Shown: positions 43,095-51,177 of the stretch, one piece after another
How positions within the stretch are numbered: position 1 is the first letter of the stretch
Layout: each line of letters starts with the position of its first letter
Origin: Gramella sp. AN32
GTDB taxonomy: Bacteria > Bacteroidota > Bacteroidia > Flavobacteriales > Flavobacteriaceae
Direction: 5' to 3'
NCBI RefSeq assembly: GCF_023718305.1
Contig: NZ_QEYO01000008.1
Span: 62,001 to 126,000 of the forward strand
Length of the DNA stretch: 64,000 bases
The notes under the pieces: generated by a model
What the model was told of the DNA's origin: nothing
Database searches by the model: none
Seen by the model: the letters and a program-made list of their open reading frames with translations, nothing else
Translations under genes and position numbers: made by a program

Positions 43095-43796
43095 ATGAAG
43101 ATACTTCTACCCCTAATCATTTTCTTTACGCTTACTACCCAATCACAAGGAATCGAGAAAGATAAAACCTATTTCTCCACAGCACTTTCCATGCACCTTA
43201 AGGAGTATAATGAGCGTGCAGATCGCGCCTATTTTTACAAGGACTACAAAGAAGGTGAACGACTATTCAAGGAATTTACATCAGATTTTTTGGAGGGAAC
43301 TTATATGGATAACTTTAAAGTAAGGAACCTAAAAAAGAAACCTGTTCATTTATACGAATTTAAAAAACCAATGCTCTTAATCACCTACGCTTCCTGGTGC
43401 ATTCCTGGAAAAGGGGAAATTCCAGCCTTGAATCAGTTAGCTGATGAATATGCTAAAAAAGTTGATATCGTAGTATTATTTTGGGATTCGCATTCTAAGG
43501 TAAAAGAACTGGCAAAACAATTTAATCCTAAAATAAAAATAACCTTTGTTGACGAATCTACAAATGAACAGGATTTTGTGATTCGAAAATTAAAACATTC
43601 TCTTGGCCTACCTACATGTTTTTTAATTTCCGGGGACAAGAAAATAATGGCGATACAAAGAAGTGTCTTTCCATCTTTTCAAACCGATGAAGAAATTGCC
43701 TATCGCAAGAATTTTGAAGCAATAGACAATTCTATTTCAAAAAATTTACTCCTTAATTTTGAAAGTGAATATGCTGATAATCTTCTAGGAAATTAA
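43095..43796 (+). CDS. exported thioredoxin-like protein lacking the second active-site cysteine
   Basis: A 233-residue protein with a signal peptide (about 1-19, TQSQG). The thioredoxin-like domain (about 85-205) has ITYASWCIPGKGEIPALNQLADEY, where the TlpA-type WCxPC is W101-C102-I-P-G105. The resolving cysteine is thus glycine. The cis-proline region is LGLPTCFLI, which adds a cysteine next to the cis-Pro. A dithiol redox cycle through CxxC is not possible; a one-cysteine reaction or a purely binding role remains. It converges with the next gene with no gap. Confidence 0.82.
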   Translation: MKILLPLIIFFTLTTQSQGIEKDKTYFSTALSMHLKEYNERADRAYFYKDYKEGERLFKEFTSDFLEGTYMDNFKVRNLKKKPVHLYEFKKPMLLITYASWCIPGKGEIPALNQLADEYAKKVDIVVLFWDSHSKVKELAKQFNPKIKITFVDESTNEQDFVIRKLKHSLGLPTCFLISGDKKIMAIQRSVFPSFQTDEEIAYRKNFEAIDNSISKNLLLNFESEYADNLLGN

Positions 43797-44744
43797 TCAT
43801 TTCACTGGCGGATAATTCCCTTGTTCCGGAATTTCTATATAATAAGTCTTTCTTGAAGCATTCTTAAGATTATCATCTCTCAACCATGGATTATGAACCT
43901 TCAGGATTTTATAATTGATCCCGAATTTTTCAGCAAAATTGGGAAAGTTTGAAACTACCGTGTCCACTTTTACTTTTTTGGTAGCTATCGGTTTGTATAA
44001 ATCGTTTTCTTCAAAATCAAAACCATATTTTTCCGGATTTCCCATAATCTCCTTTAAAGCCAGAATTCGGAATACATATCTTCCAGTTTCTTCGCCTAAC
44101 AGTAAATCATAATAGCTTCCTACGTTTTGTCTATCCAGCTGTTTATCTACACCGTATTGCCCCGCATTATAAGAAGCGGCTGCCAGTGTCCATGAACCGA
44201 ATCTTGCTTTTGCCTTTTTTAAATAGTCACTGGCCACTCGGGTAGATTTTTCAATATGGTACCTTTCATCAACATTCGAATTGATCTCTAAGCCATAATC
44301 TTTTCCTGTGCTTTCCAAAATTTGCCAGAATCCGGTTGCTTTTGCAGGAGAAACTGCCTGGGTTAAGCCACTTTCTATCACTGCTAAGTATTTGAAATCA
44401 TCGGGTATGCCTTCTTCTTTTAATACAGGTTCAATAATGGGGAAATATTTATGAGCACGTTTCATGAGCAATAAAGCATTAGATTGCCAGTAGGTATTAA
44501 CCAATAATTCCCTGTCCATTCTTTCATAAACATCCGGGTCATCTAAAGGAACATCTTCCCCGGCAAATTCAAGATTTTCAGGCATTGGTAAAGAAACAAT
44601 TCGGTAACCTTCAGCAACACTCTTATTGTTGGTTTTTGAAGGAGTTTCCTGAGTTGTTTCAGGTTTTTGCTGAACTGCATATATGCTTACCCAACAAATT
44701 GCCAATAATCCAACAATCATTGCGGCATTTTTCAAATTCTTCAT
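43797..44744 (-). CDS. lytic murein transglycosylase, SLT (MltD-like) family
   Basis: A 315-residue protein with an N-terminal transmembrane or signal segment (about 7-24). The SLT domain (about 108-235) contains the catalytic glutamate E124 in AVIESGLTQAVS, followed by GFWQILESTGKDYGL and WTLAAASYNAGQYGV, the standard goose-lysozyme-like motifs. The C-terminal part (about 255-310) resembles the beginning of LysM-like segments (FPNFAEKFGINYKILKVHNPWL). It cleaves the MurNAc-GlcNAc bond in peptidoglycan. It lies 2 nt after the alpha/beta hydrolase gene. Confidence 0.92.
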   Translation of the reverse strand: MKNLKNAAMIVGLLAICWVSIYAVQQKPETTQETPSKTNNKSVAEGYRIVSLPMPENLEFAGEDVPLDDPDVYERMDRELLVNTYWQSNALLLMKRAHKYFPIIEPVLKEEGIPDDFKYLAVIESGLTQAVSPAKATGFWQILESTGKDYGLEINSNVDERYHIEKSTRVASDYLKKAKARFGSWTLAAASYNAGQYGVDKQLDRQNVGSYYDLLLGEETGRYVFRILALKEIMGNPEKYGFDFEENDLYKPIATKKVKVDTVVSNFPNFAEKFGINYKILKVHNPWLRDDNLKNASRKTYYIEIPEQGNYPPVK

Positions 44745-44746
44745 AA

Positions 44747-45454
44747 CTATATAAATTGTTTGTTCTTATTCTTTTTTTTGAGTTTCCCGGTGCGTATTAA
44801 TTCAGGTAAATTCTCATTGAACCAACGAAAACGGTTCACTATCATAATGTGGGTCCCACCCTTTACTATAATGGCATCTTTAATATTTTTAATGGGAAAT
44901 ACCACATCCTCATCACCATGGATATGAATTATTTCTTCATCGGGCTTCTCACATTTCCAAGTTACCATATTTTTTATAGCCCAATCTAAATATTTCTTGT
45001 CCCGAATAGAAATATACTGTTTATAAAGCTTCGCCCTTTTTTTAAGAAAATCGCTAAAAGCAATCTTTTCAAAATAATCAACATAATCTACCAAACCGGT
45101 GGGTATCCATTTAAACAATCCGGTTTTAGCGGCAAATTTCATCCTTGGTGGAAGTTCATGATGGCACTTTACGCTCGAAATAATAATCACTCTCCGTAAA
45201 TCCAGGAACTTTGCCATTTCCTGAACAATAACTCCGCCAAAACTTACCCCAATCAAAACAGCATTCGGATGTTTGATTTCCACAGCTATTCTTTTCGAAT
45301 ATTCCACCAGACCTTCCTCCCTGCCAGGAATTTCCCATTCAAGCAAATGCATTTTAAACTGATCTTCAGGTAAATTAATAAACTCAAATATAGAAGACGC
45401 TGCCGCCATCCCAGGCATAAAGTACACATGTATTAACTCCTCTCCATTCTTCAT
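44747..45454 (-). CDS. alpha/beta-hydrolase-fold protein
   Basis: A 235-residue protein. I prefer the start at 45452-45454 (MKNGEELIHVYFMPGMAAASS), which opens with the first strand and oxyanion region; a longer frame to 45508 would add 18 residues. The nucleophile elbow is GVSFGG with Ser71, the acid is probably Asp in IHGDEDVVFP and the base His in GGTHIMIV. The triad order and spacing are those of a small esterase or thioesterase. The substrate is unknown. It is cotranscribed with the lytic transglycosylase downstream. Confidence 0.86.
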   Translation of the reverse strand: MKNGEELIHVYFMPGMAAASSIFEFINLPEDQFKMHLLEWEIPGREEGLVEYSKRIAVEIKHPNAVLIGVSFGGVIVQEMAKFLDLRRVIIISSVKCHHELPPRMKFAAKTGLFKWIPTGLVDYVDYFEKIAFSDFLKKRAKLYKQYISIRDKKYLDWAIKNMVTWKCEKPDEEIIHIHGDEDVVFPIKNIKDAIIVKGGTHIMIVNRFRWFNENLPELIRTGKLKKKNKNKQFI

Positions 45455-45554
45455 TTTAACAGGGATATAACAGCAATTCGCAAGTTTTAATCGTAAATTT
45501 AAGTTCAAAATTAAGGCTTAATAGAACTTCTTTCAAATTTACTTCGATCATTTC

Positions 45555-46268
45555 ATGAAAAAAGTTATACACCTAGCAAATACGCGTGGAAATGCTGACT
45601 ATGGTTGGCTTAAAGCAAATTACTCATTTAGTTTCGCAAATCATTATGATCCGGAAAGAGTTCAATTCGGAAAATTAAGAGTTCTAAATGATGATACGGT
45701 TCAGGCCGGAATGGGCTTTGGGACACATTCACACGATAATATGGAAATTATTTCCATCCCTTTAAAAGGATTGGTCAAACATCGGGATAGTATGGATAAC
45801 TCTGAAGTGATCAATGCCGGGGAAGTTCAGGTAATGAGTGCGGGCACTGGAATTGAACATAGCGAGTTTAACTCTTCCCAGGAAGAATTGAATATGCTAC
45901 AATTATGGATATTCCCGGAAAAACCTGGTTTGAAACCAAGATATGAGCAGCGAAATTTCGCTCCTTTGATGAAATTAAATGAACTCACCACAATAGTTAC
46001 TCCTAAAAATAAAACTATTGCGGATTCATTGTGGATTAATCAGGATGCCTGGTTAAGCATGGGTGAATTTGAAAATGGCAGGAAAATTGAGTATACCCTT
46101 CATAATGAACAACATGGGGTTTATATGTTTGTGATTGACGGAGAAGTAGAAATTGAAGGCACTTTACTCGAGAAACGTGATGGCATAGGTATATGGAAAA
46201 CTTCAGAATTCACGTTAAATTTTAATAACCGCTCCAAGGTACTTCTTATAGAAGTTCCCATGGACTAA
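45555..46268 (+). CDS. pirin-family protein (bicupin)
   Basis: A 237-residue YhhW-type pirin. The metal-binding cupin stretch FGTHSHDNMEIISIPLKG (about 55-72) and VMSAGTGIEHSEFN (about 95-108) hold the His/Glu ligands; the second cupin domain (about 130-235) lacks them, as usual. Some members have quercetinase activity; the physiological role is unclear. It precedes a small GNAT-like gene by 12 nt. Confidence 0.93.
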   Translation: MKKVIHLANTRGNADYGWLKANYSFSFANHYDPERVQFGKLRVLNDDTVQAGMGFGTHSHDNMEIISIPLKGLVKHRDSMDNSEVINAGEVQVMSAGTGIEHSEFNSSQEELNMLQLWIFPEKPGLKPRYEQRNFAPLMKLNELTTIVTPKNKTIADSLWINQDAWLSMGEFENGRKIEYTLHNEQHGVYMFVIDGEVEIEGTLLEKRDGIGIWKTSEFTLNFNNRSKVLLIEVPMD

Positions 46269-46280
46269 ATACACATAAAC

Positions 46281-46577
46281 ATGATTGATGAAGAAGTTAA
46301 GATTACAGACAATGAGTTCTTAAGGCAGTTTGAAACTCGGTTTAATGATCAATTGGCAACAATTGAATATTCTCAACAGGAAAGAAAAATTTTCCTTACC
46401 AAAGTTAAAATGCCAGAAAACACAGAAGATCGAACTGACGATTTTATTGAGGCAGTTCTGGAAGAAATCAAAGAGCGTAATACACGTGTTGTACCTACAA
46501 GTCCGGAAATTGCCGGTTTTATCAGAAAAAACAGAAGAAAATATAAGGATTTATTGCCTGTTGGAATAAATATCTAG
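46281..46577 (+). CDS. small GNAT-like (YjdJ-type) protein, acetyl-CoA loop degenerate
   Basis: A 98-residue protein. The layout follows the short YjdJ-type acetyltransferase-like family (PF14542): NEFLRQFETRFNDQLATIEYSQQERKIFLTKVKMP as the first strands, DDFIEAVLEEIKERNTRVVPTSPEIAGFIRKNRRKYKDLL as the C-terminal half. The glycine-rich loop that binds acetyl-CoA (G-x-G-[IL]-G) is replaced by ENTEDRTDD, so catalysis is doubtful. It overlaps the converging mtaB stop by 4 nt. The assignment is by remembered pattern and is moderate. Confidence 0.65.
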   Translation: MIDEEVKITDNEFLRQFETRFNDQLATIEYSQQERKIFLTKVKMPENTEDRTDDFIEAVLEEIKERNTRVVPTSPEIAGFIRKNRRKYKDLLPVGINI

Positions 46578-47911
46578 ATAGCTATTGCTGTTTCAACCCT
46601 TTCAAATCTTACCAGGCCATCATCATCAATTTCGGTAAGTTTAATTTTTTGTAAAGTGTTTACAAGCTCCGGATTCCATGGAGCTTTCACTTTCACATAA
46701 TTTTCAGTAAAACCCTGAATATATCCCCCTTTATTTTCACCTTCAAAAAGCACCGTAAATTCTCCGCCCAACTGACTTTCATAAAAAGCTCTTCGCTTCT
46801 TAGCTGAAAGACCACGCAACATTTTGCTCCGCTTTTTACGAATTTTAAGTGGGATAGGATTTTCCATTTCTGCTGCTGGCGTGTTATCCCTTTCAGAAAA
46901 TGTGAAAACGTGTAAATAAGAAATATCCAGTTCGTTTAAAAAATTATAGGTTTCTAAAAATTTCTCGTCTGTCTCCCCAGGAAAACCTACAATCACGTCA
47001 ACTCCAATGCATGCCTGGGGCATCGTTTTTTTTATCTTTTTAACCCGGTCCACATATAGGCCACTCAAATAGCGACGACGCATTTTCTTTAAAATATTAT
47101 CACTCCCGCTTTGCAGGGGGATATGAAAATGGGGTACAAACGTTTTACTTTCAGAAACAAAATCTATCGTCTCATTCTTTAAAAGATTAGGTTCAATTGA
47201 GGAGATTCTTAACCTCTCGATTCCCTTAACTTTATCCAGGGCTTTTACCAGGTCGAGGAAAGTGTGTTCATGTTTTTTATTGCCGAATTCCCCCTTGCCG
47301 TAATCCCCAATATTAACCCCGGTCAATACAATTTCTTTAATGCCCTGTCCACTAATTTCCCTGGCATTCTGAAGCACATTTTCCAGTTTATCGCTTCTAC
47401 TTATTCCCCGCGCTAAAGGGATCGTACAATAAGTACATTTATAATCACAACCATCCTGAACCTTTAAAAATGCCCGGGTACGATCGCCAACCGAATAGGA
47501 TCCTACATAAAAATCGGCTTCATTGATTTCGCAAGAATGTACTACTCCAAAATCATTCTTGGAAAGATCGTTCAGATAATCGGTGACTTTGAATTTTTCA
47601 GTGGCGCCAAGAACAAGATCTACTCCTTCAACATCAGCTAATTCTTCAGGTTTTAACTGGGCATAACAGCCTACAGCGATTACAAAAGCATCTTTATTAA
47701 TTTCCTGCGCCTTTTTTACGATGGTTTTAAAACGCTTATCAGCATTTTCGGTAACAGAACAGGTATTAATAACATAAATATCGGCAACATCACTAAATTC
47801 CACCCGATCAAACCCTTCTTGTTCAAAAGATCTGGCAATAGTGGATGTTTCTGAAAAATTCAGTTTACAACCTAAAGTGTAAAAAGCAACTTTCTTGGAC
47901 ATTTTAGTCAT
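46574..47911 (-). CDS. mtaB: tRNA (t6A37) methylthiotransferase, MtaB type
   Basis: A 445-residue radical-SAM methylthiotransferase that converts t6A to ms2t6A at position 37 of ANN-decoding tRNAs. The N-terminal UPF0004 domain (YTLGCKLNFSETSTIARSFEQEGF; NTCSVTENADKRF; AVGCYAQ) supplies three cysteines for one iron-sulfur cluster. The radical SAM motif CDYKCTYC (about 152-159) supplies the other, and a C-terminal TRAM-like domain lies at about 380-440. The LGCKLNFSE start is typical of MtaB rather than MiaB or RimO. It follows a nucleotidyltransferase-like gene with a 49-nt gap. Confidence 0.94.
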   Translation of the reverse strand: MTKMSKKVAFYTLGCKLNFSETSTIARSFEQEGFDRVEFSDVADIYVINTCSVTENADKRFKTIVKKAQEINKDAFVIAVGCYAQLKPEELADVEGVDLVLGATEKFKVTDYLNDLSKNDFGVVHSCEINEADFYVGSYSVGDRTRAFLKVQDGCDYKCTYCTIPLARGISRSDKLENVLQNAREISGQGIKEIVLTGVNIGDYGKGEFGNKKHEHTFLDLVKALDKVKGIERLRISSIEPNLLKNETIDFVSESKTFVPHFHIPLQSGSDNILKKMRRRYLSGLYVDRVKKIKKTMPQACIGVDVIVGFPGETDEKFLETYNFLNELDISYLHVFTFSERDNTPAAEMENPIPLKIRKKRSKMLRGLSAKKRRAFYESQLGGEFTVLFEGENKGGYIQGFTENYVKVKAPWNPELVNTLQKIKLTEIDDDGLVRFERVETAIAI

Positions 47912-47960
47912 TAAAATGGGAGGTAAAGATATTAAGTTTTAAACGTTTATAAAATTTGAA

Positions 47961-49133
47961 TTAGGTCTTTCTCCATTTAGCAGTTTCTTCAAAAATGTGA
48001 TGGAGTATTTTTTCATCTTCAGTAGACATTTCAATACCGCGACGATCCAGAACAATTTTTATAGTTTCCAATACTTTATCCATTTTATACGTGGTCATGC
48101 CTGCACTCCCGCCCCAGCTAAAACTGGGAATAAAATTTCTTGGAAAGCCGCTACCATAAATATTAGCACTAACTCCCACAACCGTACCCGTATTAAACAT
48201 GGTATTGATCCCACATTTACTGTGATCTCCCATTATCAAACCACAAAATTGCAAACCTGTTTTGGCAAAGTTTTCAGTATTATAATTCCAAAGCCGCACT
48301 TCTGCGTAATTATTTTTTAAGTTGGAGTTATTAGAATCTGCCCCAATATTGCACCATTCACCCAGTACTGAATTTCCTAAAAAACCATCGTGCCCTTTAT
48401 TGGAATTTTGGAATAGTACTGAATTATTGATCTCTCCTCCCGCCCTGCTATTTGGACCTATTGTGGTTGGCCCATAAATTTTGGCACCCAGTTTTATAGT
48501 TGCTCCTTCACCCAGGCTAAACGGACCTCGAATGAGAGAACCTTCCATGATTACACTATTTTTACCTATGTAAATGGAACCGGTAGAGGCATTTAAAGAA
48601 CAATTTTCAACTTCGGCGCCTTCTTCAATAAATATCTTTTCAGGATGTTTTACATAATTAGATGCAGGAACTGGCTGGGATTTTCTCCCTGCAGTCAACA
48701 ATTCAAAATCTTCTTCGATCGCTTTTCCGTTCAAAGAAAATATATCCCAGGTATTTGAAATCTTAAAAATATCCAGGTCTTCTGAAATAGTTTCAAATCC
48801 TTCCAGATCTTTCACATTATTTTCAGAAGCGTAAGCGATCAATGTTTCCTGGACAACAAGTTTTTGATTAGGCTTTAAATTCTGAATAGCATTCATCAAA
48901 TTTGTATTGGGCAAAACCGAAGCATTGATGAAAATATTTTCATTTTTAAGCTTTAAGGGCCATTTACCACTTAGATAATCTTCAGTTTTAGTAGAAGTAA
49001 TTTCAGTTTTTAAGAATTTTTGCCATTTTTCCCGAATAGTTAAAATGCCAATTCGAATATCAGCCACAGGCCTTGTATATGTAAAAGGGAGAAGATTTTT
49101 TCTGGATTCGCCGTCGAATAAAATATAATTCAT
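47961..49133 (-). CDS. GlmU-family sugar nucleotidyltransferase-like protein with left-handed beta-helix
   Basis: A 390-residue protein. I chose the start at 49131-49133 (MNYILFDGESRKNLLPFTYTRPVADIRIGI), the conserved N-terminus; a longer frame to 49163 would add 10 residues. The N-terminal half is a nucleotidyltransferase-like domain without the classic GxGTRM loop. The C-terminal half is a left-handed beta-helix of hexapeptide repeats (EGSLIRGPFSLGEGATIKLGAKIYGPTTIGPNSRAGGEI; GEWCNIGADSNNSNLKNNYAEVRLWN). It is conserved in Bacteroidetes and often annotated as a glucose-1-phosphate thymidylyltransferase; the true substrate is unknown. Confidence 0.88.
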   Translation of the reverse strand: MNYILFDGESRKNLLPFTYTRPVADIRIGILTIREKWQKFLKTEITSTKTEDYLSGKWPLKLKNENIFINASVLPNTNLMNAIQNLKPNQKLVVQETLIAYASENNVKDLEGFETISEDLDIFKISNTWDIFSLNGKAIEEDFELLTAGRKSQPVPASNYVKHPEKIFIEEGAEVENCSLNASTGSIYIGKNSVIMEGSLIRGPFSLGEGATIKLGAKIYGPTTIGPNSRAGGEINNSVLFQNSNKGHDGFLGNSVLGEWCNIGADSNNSNLKNNYAEVRLWNYNTENFAKTGLQFCGLIMGDHSKCGINTMFNTGTVVGVSANIYGSGFPRNFIPSFSWGGSAGMTTYKMDKVLETIKIVLDRRGIEMSTEDEKILHHIFEETAKWRKT

Positions 49134-49184
49134 TGCAGTTTTTTTCAAAAATAAGAGTTCCAATAAAAGTAAAATGATTTAAAA

Positions 49185-49209
49185 TCAAAAAAGCCGCTAG
49201 AAGCGGCTT
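49185..49209 (-). terminator. intrinsic terminator of rpmE2
   Basis: AAGCCGCT (complement of 49202-49209) pairs with AGCGGCTT (complement of 49191-49198) around a 3-nt loop, followed on the minus strand by a T-run. It lies 25 nt after the rpmE2 stop. Confidence 0.88.
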
Positions 49210-49233
49210 ATATTTTTAAAAAATCCAGAAAAA

Positions 49234-49488
49234 TTATTTTTTCTTGAATTTAGAATATTTGTTCTTAAACTTATCGATCCTACCTGCGCTATCCACAAGT
49301 TTAGTTTGACCAGTATAATAAGGATGAGAAGTTCGGGAAATCTCCAATTTGATTAATGGATATTCAGTACCTTCAACTTCGATAGTTTCCTTAGTTTTTG
49401 CAGTAGATTTGGTTAAGAATACATCTTCATTAGACATATCTTTAAAAGCTACTAATCTATAATTTTCTGGATGCGTTCCCTGCTTCAT
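49234..49488 (-). CDS. rpmE2: 50S ribosomal protein L31 type B (bL31B, zinc-independent)
   Basis: An 84-residue type B bL31: MKQGTHPENYRLVAFKDMSNEDVFLTKSTAKT, then ISRTSHPYYTGQTKLVDSAGRIDKFKNKYSK. It has no cysteine, so it lacks the CxxC zinc site of type A. It stands alone between a strong promoter and a terminator. Confidence 0.97.
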   Translation of the reverse strand: MKQGTHPENYRLVAFKDMSNEDVFLTKSTAKTKETIEVEGTEYPLIKLEISRTSHPYYTGQTKLVDSAGRIDKFKNKYSKFKKK

Positions 49489-49515
49489 CGCTTTATTCTT
49501 TTATTTTTCGAGGTG

Positions 49516-49546
49516 CAAATTTAACCAATATTTCAAGAAGAACAAA
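49516..49546 (-). promoter_or_regulatory. promoter of rpmE2 (TTTG-N19-TAAATTTG)
   Basis: On the minus strand TTTG (complement of 49543-49546), 19 nt, then TAAATTTG (complement of 49516-49523) continuing as CACC. It lies 28 nt before the rpmE2 start. Confidence 0.8.
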
Positions 49547-49591
49547 TGGATTTAGAAAAAAATTTATGGAAAATGTGGTGTAACGTTTTAC

Positions 49592-49599
49592 TATCTTTG
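49592..49599 (+). promoter_or_regulatory. putative -7 promoter element of the DUF4199-glycosyltransferase operon
   Basis: TATCTTTG fits TAnnTTTG exactly, 36 nt before the start at 49636. Confidence 0.5.
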
Positions 49600-49635
49600 T
49601 TAACTAATTGCTAAAATCAACTAACTAATAAAATT

Positions 49636-50166
49636 ATGGAAGCATCTTCTAAAAAACTTGGGACAAGTTACGGCGTGTATCTTGGCGTAGCACTTATTTT
49701 AATAACTGTTATAATTTATGCCTTTGACATTTCTTTAATGACAGAATGGTATTTAATTGCAATTAATTTTATTTTAATTCTTTTCTTAAGTATTCTTGCG
49801 GTCAAGAAGGCCAAAAAATTTAGTGAAACATTGTTTTCTTTTAAAGAGGCATTTTCAGTTTATTTTCTAACTATAGTTATTGGATTATTCATTGCAACGA
49901 TTTTTAGCTTAATTCTTTTTAATGTGGTAGATCCTGATGCTGCTGAAACCTTGAAGGAACTCTCCATGGAAAAACAAGCTGCAATGATGGAAAAATTTGG
50001 AATGCCTGAAGATCAATTGAATGAAGCAATGACGAAAATTCAGGAGGAAGATACATTCTCTATTAAGAATATCGCGATTAGTTTTGCGTCTCAATTGGTA
50101 TTCTTTTCCATAATAGGACTTATTATTGCTTTAATTTTTCGAGAAAAAGAGCCAACTCATAATTAG
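49636..50166 (+). CDS. DUF4199 membrane protein
   Basis: A 176-residue protein with four transmembrane helices (about 12-30, 36-54, 72-95 and 145-166) and a helical, methionine-rich loop (about 100-140: KELSMEKQAAMMEKFGMPEDQLNEAMTKI). The arrangement is that of DUF4199, a family mostly seen in Bacteroidetes and often encoded next to a family-2 glycosyltransferase, as here with a gap of 2 nt. The function is unknown. Confidence 0.86.
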   Translation: MEASSKKLGTSYGVYLGVALILITVIIYAFDISLMTEWYLIAINFILILFLSILAVKKAKKFSETLFSFKEAFSVYFLTIVIGLFIATIFSLILFNVVDPDAAETLKELSMEKQAAMMEKFGMPEDQLNEAMTKIQEEDTFSIKNIAISFASQLVFFSIIGLIIALIFREKEPTHN

Positions 50167-50168
50167 GA

Positions 50169-51128
50169 ATGCAGATATCGGTTGTAATACCACTTCTAAA
50201 CGAAGAACAATCTTTAATTGAATTATATAATTGGATCGCAGAAGTTATGCGATCCAATTCCTTTTCCTATGAGATTATTTTTATCGATGATGGTAGTACC
50301 GATGGTTCCTGGAAAACAATCAAAAATTTATCTGAAAAAGACGATCGGGTTAAAGGAATTCAGTTTAATCGAAATTATGGGAAATCACAGGCACTTCACG
50401 CGGGATTCCTTGAAGCCCAGGGAAATGTAGTGGTCACCATGGATGCAGACCTTCAGGATAACCCTGAAGAAATCCCTGAATTATATCGCTTAATTACTGA
50501 AGAAAAATTTGAGCTTGTTTCCGGCTGGAAAAAGAAACGTTACGATAATAAACTTACCAAGAACTTTCCCTCAAAGATTTTTAATGCTGCGGCACGAAAA
50601 ACTTCAGGTGTAAAACTTCATGATTTCAATTGTGGCCTAAAAGCTTATAAACGCGATGTGATCAAGAATATCGATGTTTATGGGGAAATGCATCGTTACA
50701 TTCCGGTTTTGGCCAAAAATGCCGGTTTTTATAAGATCACAGAAATGGAAGTACGGCACCAGGCAAGAAAATACGGAAACACGAAATTTGGGATGAACCG
50801 CTTTATTTATGGTTTTCTGGACCTTATAAGCATTTGGTTCCTTTCGAAATTTGGAAGACGCCCCATGCATTTATTCGGTTCCCTGGGTGTTTTAATGTTT
50901 CTAATTGGATTTTTAAGTGCCGGATATATTGGTTTTTCAAAGCTTTACAAATTATACCATGGGATTCCAAACACCCTGGTAGCTTTAAATCCATGGTTTT
51001 ACATTGCGCTCACCGTTATGATTATCGGGACCCAATTTTTTCTTGCTGGATTTTTGGGAGAATTGATCTTAAGATCCAAAAGAGATCGAGAGCGCTATCT
51101 TATCAAGAAAACCACTTCAAATATTTAA
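50169..51128 (+). CDS. family-2 glycosyltransferase (DPM1/ArnC-like) with two C-terminal membrane helices
   Basis: A 319-residue enzyme. The GT-A domain shows VVIPLLNEEQSLIEL, IIFIDDGSTDGSW and VVTMDADLQDNPEEIPEL, the last holding the metal-binding DxD-type acid pair; KLHDFNCGLKAYKRDV and QARKYGNTKFGM are typical of polyprenyl-phosphate glycosyltransferases. Two transmembrane helices follow (about 236-258, 272-297). It probably loads a sugar from a nucleotide donor onto undecaprenyl phosphate for transfer across the inner membrane. It is translationally coupled to the DUF4199 gene. Confidence 0.92.
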   Translation: MQISVVIPLLNEEQSLIELYNWIAEVMRSNSFSYEIIFIDDGSTDGSWKTIKNLSEKDDRVKGIQFNRNYGKSQALHAGFLEAQGNVVVTMDADLQDNPEEIPELYRLITEEKFELVSGWKKKRYDNKLTKNFPSKIFNAAARKTSGVKLHDFNCGLKAYKRDVIKNIDVYGEMHRYIPVLAKNAGFYKITEMEVRHQARKYGNTKFGMNRFIYGFLDLISIWFLSKFGRRPMHLFGSLGVLMFLIGFLSAGYIGFSKLYKLYHGIPNTLVALNPWFYIALTVMIIGTQFFLAGFLGELILRSKRDRERYLIKKTTSNI

Positions 51129-51148
51129 ACCGTTCACGCAGAAATCCT

Positions 51149-51156
51149 TATTTTAG
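51149..51156 (+). promoter_or_regulatory. putative -7 promoter element of the phosphohexomutase gene
   Basis: TATTTTAG, one mismatch from TAnnTTTG, 21 nt before the start at 51178. Confidence 0.4.
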
Positions 51157-51177
51157 CGACGGAAATAATAATTTATT

